NCBI GenBank assembly: GCA_964617565.1
Contig: CAZTYH010000019.1
Location: 1-44,588 of the forward strand
Length of the DNA: 44,588 nt
Direction: 5' to 3'
Source: JAKJGV01 sp964617565
GTDB lineage: Bacteria > Verrucomicrobiota > Kiritimatiellia > CAIQIC01 > JAGNIJ01
The translations under genes and the position numbers were made by a program. The notes beneath the pieces were generated by a model. It saw nothing but the letters and a program-made list of their open reading frames with translations, searched no databases and had not been told where the DNA came from. Positions 41,468 to 44,588 of this stretch are shown here, in pieces. Every line of letters starts with the position of its first letter. Position 1 is the stretch's first letter.

Positions 41468-42049
41468 TCACGCATGCGTGGCGGTCGCTGATTTCCGCTG
41501 ACTCGGGACAATATATCTCGTCATTACATCGCTTCGGAAACTGTCATACGCCTTCCGGTATCGCGCCCGCTCTTCCTCGGTCATTCGCTCAATGTTGACC
41601 TGCTGCAGATTGCGATAGGCGGTGTGCGCGAGTTGAAGGATGTTCCAAAGGCCCTGCAAAATATCTTCCGCCCGCCGTTGATAATGCATGGCCGGGAGTA
41701 CGCATTGCTCTGGGGTTGCGCTGAGAAACTGGCAAAGAAAACTTTCCTCCGCTTCCAGGTGCAATTGATGCTGGAGCATCGAGTGGGCCGACTGCACATT
41801 GTCGGAAATCAGTTTCAGGAATCGCAGGAAATCGGTTTCCTGCGCGATGGTGCCGGAGGATTGGATTCCAAAAAAAGCGTGCGACTCAGCCGTCTTCAAT
41901 AGCGAGATCACAATCTCGGCGTGCGCAATCCGTTCTGCCGTTGAGAGGTTTTGCAGGGGCGTGTAGAGCAACTCCACGGCGCGCTCGAAGAAGACATCTC
42001 TTCGCGCGAGATGGATCGGTCTGTTAATATCAAAATGGAGCTTGCCCAC
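41468..42049 (-). CDS. unrecognised all-helical protein
   Basis: 193 aa; I do not recognise the family. Predicted to be almost wholly alpha-helical and without signal peptide or membrane segment: long amphipathic stretches such as RRDVFFERAVELLYTPL, AERIAHAEIVISLLKTAESHAFFGI and RRAEDILQGLWNILQLAHTAYRNL, and a C-terminal helix with MTEEERARYRKAYDSF. Many His, Glu and Gln, which recalls four-helix bundles, but no clear metal motif. It starts close to a 7-nt repeat array and converges on mutL with 27 nt between stops. Length, codon use and start context look like a real gene. Confidence 0.6.
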   Translation of the reverse strand: MGKLHFDINRPIHLARRDVFFERAVELLYTPLQNLSTAERIAHAEIVISLLKTAESHAFFGIQSSGTIAQETDFLRFLKLISDNVQSAHSMLQHQLHLEAEESFLCQFLSATPEQCVLPAMHYQRRAEDILQGLWNILQLAHTAYRNLQQVNIERMTEEERARYRKAYDSFRSDVMTRYIVPSQRKSATATHA

Positions 42050-42053
42050 GTTT

Positions 42054-42081
42054 GTTATCAGTTATTGATTAACGGTTATCT
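42054..42081. repeat. short heptamer repeat array (GTTATCN family)
   Basis: Four consecutive 7-nt units, GTTATCA GTTATTG and two more, of the family seen at 16108-16197. It lies directly upstream of the minus-strand helical protein gene, at its 5' end. Confidence 0.7.
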
Positions 42082-42086
42082 CTCGC

Positions 42087-42243
42087 GGGCTCTTCTTCCT
42101 GAGAGGCCCACAGCCGCTTGACCCTACCACAGGGAAGGGGGCTGTGCAATAGACCAAAAACGCTCCCTGAGGCCGGGGGGCCGGATAGCCCCGCTTGTCA
42201 GAGAAGGCTACGGAAACTAAAATCGCCTCTTGCGGAGGAAGCG
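42087..42243 (+). ncRNA. candidate structured RNA / leader upstream of infA
   Basis: Three successive foldable units. (1) GGGCTCT (42087-42093) with the AGAGGCCC segment at 42102-42109. (2) CACAGCC (42109-42115) with GGCTGTG (42140-42146), enclosing CCCT (42122-42125) and AGGG (42131-42134). (3) CGCTCCCTGAGGC (42161-42173) with GCCTC (42225-42229) and AGGAAGCG (42236-42243), enclosing CCG-GA-TAGCC (42181-42190) with GGCTACGG (42206-42213). I do not match it to tRNA, SRP, tmRNA, RNase P or a named riboswitch. It could be a small RNA or a regulatory leader of infA. Strand is assumed from the downstream gene. Confidence 0.4.
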
Positions 42244-42293
42244 CTTTGTTTGTAATGTGATGCGCGTTTTCCTGGTGTGTCTTTGGAGGTGTT

Positions 42294-42521
42294 ATGGCTG
42301 AGGGTAAAGATGATTTAATTCAAGTGGACGGCGTGGTTACCAAGGTGCTGCCCGCCACGATGTATCGCGTGAAGCTGGCGAATGGCCACGAAATTCTTGC
42401 GCACATTTCAGGGAAAATGCGAAAGCACTTCATCAAGATCACAACGGGTGATCGTGTGACCGTGGAGATGAGTCCCTACGACCTCAGCAAGGGACGCATT
42501 ACTTTCAGGCACCGGGTCTGA
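42294..42521 (+). CDS. infA: translation initiation factor IF-1
   Basis: 75 aa, close to the usual 72. OB-fold protein with IQVDGVVTKVLPATMYRVKLANGHEILAHISGKMRKHFIKITTGDRVTVEMSPYDLSKGRITFRHR, which is the full IF-1 pattern. Binds the A site of the 30S subunit during initiation. GGAGGT stands 5 nt before the ATG. It is alone rather than in the ribosomal protein operon, with a long structured upstream region. A weak promoter (TTGCGG at 42230-42235, 17 nt, TAATGT) overlaps the end of that structure. Confidence 0.96.
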   Translation: MAEGKDDLIQVDGVVTKVLPATMYRVKLANGHEILAHISGKMRKHFIKITTGDRVTVEMSPYDLSKGRITFRHRV

Positions 42522-42550
42522 CCCCCTTGTTTCATCAAACCCCTGCAGCA

Positions 42551-42571
42551 GCGGCGGCGGGGGTCCGCCGC
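42551..42571. terminator. GC hairpin between convergent infA and GH130 genes
   Basis: GCGGCGG (42551-42557) and CCGCCGC (42565-42571) with a 7-nt loop, in the 62-nt space between two converging genes. Could stop transcription from both sides; the plus side is followed only by a broken T stretch (CTTTTAAG), the minus side by none. Confidence 0.4.
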
Positions 42572-42583
42572 CCTCCATTGCTT

Positions 42584-43597
42584 TTAAGTATTCAGCACGT
42601 AATCCACCAGTTCATCCAGCGCGCACGTGGCGACACAGCAAACGGTGTCCGCCCCGCCGTAGTAAACATATAAGGTCCCGTCCACCACGACGTTTCCACA
42701 TGGGAAGACCACGTTGTCCACGAGGCCCTTCTTTTCGTAGTCGGCTTCCGGCTCCAGGATGGGGTTGCGCGCCCGGCCCAGGATTCGGCGGGGATCTTCG
42801 AGATCGAGCATCATGGCGCCGGTGCGATAAATGGATTTGGCGTCCACTCCGTGATAGAGCACGAGCCACCCGCGATTCGTACGGATGGGAGGAGTGCTGC
42901 CGCCGATTTTCTCCGATTCCCATTCGTATTGTGGCTGGGCGAGGAGGTGTTCTTCCGACCAATGCAGGAGATCGTCTGAAAGCGATAGCCAGATTGAAGG
43001 GCGCTCGCAACCGTATTCTGGCCCCGTCCATGCCGACGGACGATGAAGCATGGCAAAGCGTTGTCCGATTTTCTCCGGGAAAAGGATCGCGTCGCGATCG
43101 TCATAGCGGGCGTCCGTGACGGGACCGAGCCGTATCCAGTTACGCAGATCGCTGGTGACGGCAATGCCGCTGCGGGTGAGATTCCATTTGGCGGCATTGG
43201 GGGATTGGCCGTTTTTGAGAAAGGCGGGGATGTAGTGATTCAGGGGCATCGTGCGTTTCCAATAGGGGCCGGGAGGGGCGATGCGCGCGGCATAGGTCAG
43301 GTAGAATGTGTCGCCGAACTTGATCAGGCGCGGATCTTCAATACAGCCGCCATCAAATCCGTTGGCGCTCGGACCGAAAACGGGGGTATCGGATATCCGG
43401 CGGAAAGTGAACCCGTCGTCGCTTTCGGCCAGGCCGAGAAAGATGGGATGGACATCATCGTCGGGTCCCGCGCGATAGAGGAGGGTGAATTTTCCGTTTT
43501 CGTACCAGACTGCGGGGTTGCAGACGCAGGCGCTTTCCCAGGGCGAGTCCGGATTGGGGACCAGGATCGGGTTTGCTTTGTGTCGTTTCAGTTTCAC
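42584..43597 (-). CDS. GH130-family glycoside phosphorylase/hydrolase
   Basis: 337 aa. Five-bladed beta-propeller pattern of GH130: NPAVWYENGKFTLLYRA near the N-terminus, FDGGCIEDPRLIKFGDTFYLTYAA with the aspartate of EDPR as the proposed catalytic acid, DRDAILFPEKIG, KIGGSTPPI, GWLVLYHGVD and VVFPCGNVVVDGTLYVYYGGAD. GH130 enzymes act on beta-mannosides such as mannosyl-glucose, mannooligosaccharides or N-glycan cores, mostly by phosphorolysis. No signal peptide, so cytosolic. No transporter or other carbohydrate gene is adjacent; substrate is open. AAGGAGTG lies before the start. Confidence 0.92.
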   Translation of the reverse strand: MKLKRHKANPILVPNPDSPWESACVCNPAVWYENGKFTLLYRAGPDDDVHPIFLGLAESDDGFTFRRISDTPVFGPSANGFDGGCIEDPRLIKFGDTFYLTYAARIAPPGPYWKRTMPLNHYIPAFLKNGQSPNAAKWNLTRSGIAVTSDLRNWIRLGPVTDARYDDRDAILFPEKIGQRFAMLHRPSAWTGPEYGCERPSIWLSLSDDLLHWSEEHLLAQPQYEWESEKIGGSTPPIRTNRGWLVLYHGVDAKSIYRTGAMMLDLEDPRRILGRARNPILEPEADYEKKGLVDNVVFPCGNVVVDGTLYVYYGGADTVCCVATCALDELVDYVLNT

Positions 43598-43633
43598 GGA
43601 TAATCACTCCTTGGTAGCGGCTATTATCACTTC

Positions 43634-43662
43634 ATTAAACACTAATTGATAAGGTTTGTCAA
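43634..43662 (-). promoter_or_regulatory. sigma70-type promoter for the GH130 gene
   Basis: Minus strand TTGACA (43662-43657), 17-nt spacer, TTTAAT (43639-43634). Perfect -35, 5 of 6 in the -10 and ideal spacing; the strongest promoter match in the window. The surrounding 60 nt are AT-rich, unlike the rest. Confidence 0.75.
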
Positions 43663-43738
43663 TCTGATTCGAGTAGAATTGTTTCTTATGGGCGGGTGGT
43701 CCCCGTTTTGTGTCGAAATACTTCGGCTGCCGATTGCA

Positions 43739-43756
43739 TGCGGGCTGAAGCCCGCA
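43739..43756. repeat. near-perfect palindrome, REP-like
   Basis: TGCGGGCT and AGCCCGCA, 8-nt arms with only two bases between. It lies downstream of the RluA-type gene and upstream of the GH130 promoter, near a second small hairpin CGCG-TGAA-CGCG. No T-run follows, so a repetitive extragenic palindrome or mRNA-end hairpin is likelier than an intrinsic terminator. Confidence 0.5.
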
Positions 43757-43799
43757 GAAGACTTCGCGTGAACGCGGAACTCCGGCGGGTGGGTTCCGT

Positions 43800-44588
43800 C
43801 TATGATAGGCGGACGGAGCGCAGGCAGTGAAGGAAGTCGGGCGGAAGCGGTGCATGAACCCGCACAGGCTGACCGGAGGAGGGATGCGCAAAGCTGAGTT
43901 TCGAGGCGTGCAACATCTGGCGCGAGACGGCGCGCAGGACGGGATTGGTCAGCGCGGCCGTCAGGTACATGCGGTCGCCGAGCACGGGATGTCCGGCGCC
44001 GGCCAGGTGTTTACGGATCTGGTGCGTCCGGCCCGTCTCGATGACGAGTCGGAGATGGCTGGCTGTCCGGTTCGCGCTCAAGCGGATGATGCGGGTAATG
44101 GCTGTTCTTCCGTCGAGCGGCCGGGTGATGGTATTCAGCGTGGCCGGGACTTCGCCCATGACAATGGCGTGGTATGTCTTGGTGATTGAATGGGTGTCGA
44201 AAAGCCGGATCAAGGGGTCGGCCGCCTGCGGGGTTTTGGCGAGGAGAAGGCATCCGGAGGTATCGCGATCAAGCCGGTGAACGGCGGTCAGTGCCGGAAA
44301 GCCGGTCTGATCGCGAAGGATGCTTTCAGCGCTGGCGGGCCCGTTGGCGAGGATCCCGACGGGTTTATCGGCGATAAGCAGCGTATCGTCCTCGTGAAGG
44401 ATTCGAATGGTCTTATTCCGGCTGCCGGGTTGTGCGGCCCCGGCAATTTCAACCGTATCGCCTTTTCGCAGCAGGTGCCGGGCCATCCATACCCGGCGCT
44501 CATTTACAAAAACGACGCGCTGATCGAGCAATTGCTTGGCCTTCTTCCGGGAGAGAGACAGGCGGGCGGAGAGATACTCGATAAGGGG
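43800..44588 (-). CDS. RluA-family pseudouridine synthase (5' end beyond the window)
   Basis: 262 residues are visible; the frame is open to the right edge. The visible N-terminal part, LIEYLSARLSLSRKKAKQLL then RVVFVNERR and LRKGDTVEI, is an S4 RNA-binding domain, so the true start lies outside. The catalytic motif HRLDRDTSGCLLLAK carries the essential aspartate, and GRTHQIRKHLAGAGHPVLGDRMY is the second family motif. Converts uridine to pseudouridine in 23S rRNA or tRNA; RluD and RluC have this S4-plus-catalytic layout, but the exact target site is not readable here. Confidence 0.9.
   Translation of the reverse strand, partial: PLIEYLSARLSLSRKKAKQLLDQRVVFVNERRVWMARHLLRKGDTVEIAGAAQPGSRNKTIRILHEDDTLLIADKPVGILANGPASAESILRDQTGFPALTAVHRLDRDTSGCLLLAKTPQAADPLIRLFDTHSITKTYHAIVMGEVPATLNTITRPLDGRTAITRIIRLSANRTASHLRLVIETGRTHQIRKHLAGAGHPVLGDRMYLTAALTNPVLRAVSRQMLHASKLSFAHPSSGQPVRVHAPLPPDFLHCLRSVRLS

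Noticed and set aside
42087..42243. Known RNA genes (tRNA, tmRNA, SRP RNA, RNase P RNA, cobalamin or SAM riboswitch)
   Set aside because: None of the conserved core sequences of these RNAs is present, so only an unnamed structured RNA is proposed.
43604..43891. Open frame of 95 codons on the minus strand upstream of the GH130 gene
   Set aside because: It runs through palindromes and the strong GH130 promoter and has low-complexity, basic composition; likely chance.

Overview
The window looks like a chromosomal segment from a Gram-negative (diderm), GC-rich bacterium. Lipid A and LPS genes (lpxD, an LptF/LptG permease), a TolC/adaptor/RND efflux pump, type IV pilus retraction genes and ExbB/ExbD motor genes all imply an outer membrane. 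Fe-S assembly here is purely of the SUF type. The density of degenerate 7-nt (in one case 8-nt) inverted repeat arrays between genes, the palindromic TTCCA/TGGAA repeat, and the TPR-ExbB-ExbD-toroid gene cluster make me suspect a PVC-superphylum lineage (Kiritimatiellota, Lentisphaerota or Verrucomicrobiota). That placement is inference; no rRNA is present to test it. Exactly 100 Ns at 3050-3149 show that this is a draft or metagenome scaffold.

Layout. (1) 1-275: GC-rich edge, two TTCCA/TGGAA palindromes and a sigma70-type promoter. (2) 276-7037, plus strand: SUF operon rrf2-sufT-sufC-sufB-[gap]-sufD-Rieske-sufS-sufU-pdxH. PdxH can supply the PLP used by SufS. (3) 7042-9643: the complete AmmeMemoRadiSam trio, with the AMMECR1 and MEMO genes divergent from the radical SAM gene. 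(4) 9651-13431, minus strand: pilU-like ATPase, PilZ-like protein, lptG-like permease and a regulator that joins an RNAP alpha-CTD-like domain, a sigma region 4-like domain and a HARE-HTH-like winged helix. (5) 13717-17395: glycolytic operon gap-pgk-tpiA followed by secG. (6) 17443-21775: peptide-type ABC importer (binding protein and two permeases, no ATPase genes), whose OppB carries an extra beta-rich periplasmic domain. (7) 21841-28877: marR-tolC-adaptor-RND-lpxD, nearly all with 4-nt ATGA overlaps. (8) 29030-32415: EF-G-like GTPase, yebC, ruvC. (9) 32642-39511: operon TPR-TPR-exbB-exbD-exbD-toroid, with a promoter at 32540. (10) 39635-44588: mutL, an unknown helical protein (minus), a structured leader and infA, a GH130 glycosidase (minus), and a partial RluA-type pseudouridine synthase (minus, running off the right edge).

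Best candidates for something undescribed: (a) the six-gene TPR/ExbB/ExbD/toroid operon, in which the TonB position is taken by a membrane-anchored protein with a terpene-cyclase-like alpha/alpha toroid; (b) the alpha-CTD/sigma-4/HARE fusion regulator; (c) short palindromic repeats that sit in all three reading frames inside the oppB coding sequence; (d) several sequence families of heptamer arrays that fill the gaps inside operons, one of which has been absorbed into the start of oppC. The remainder is ordinary housekeeping sequence.
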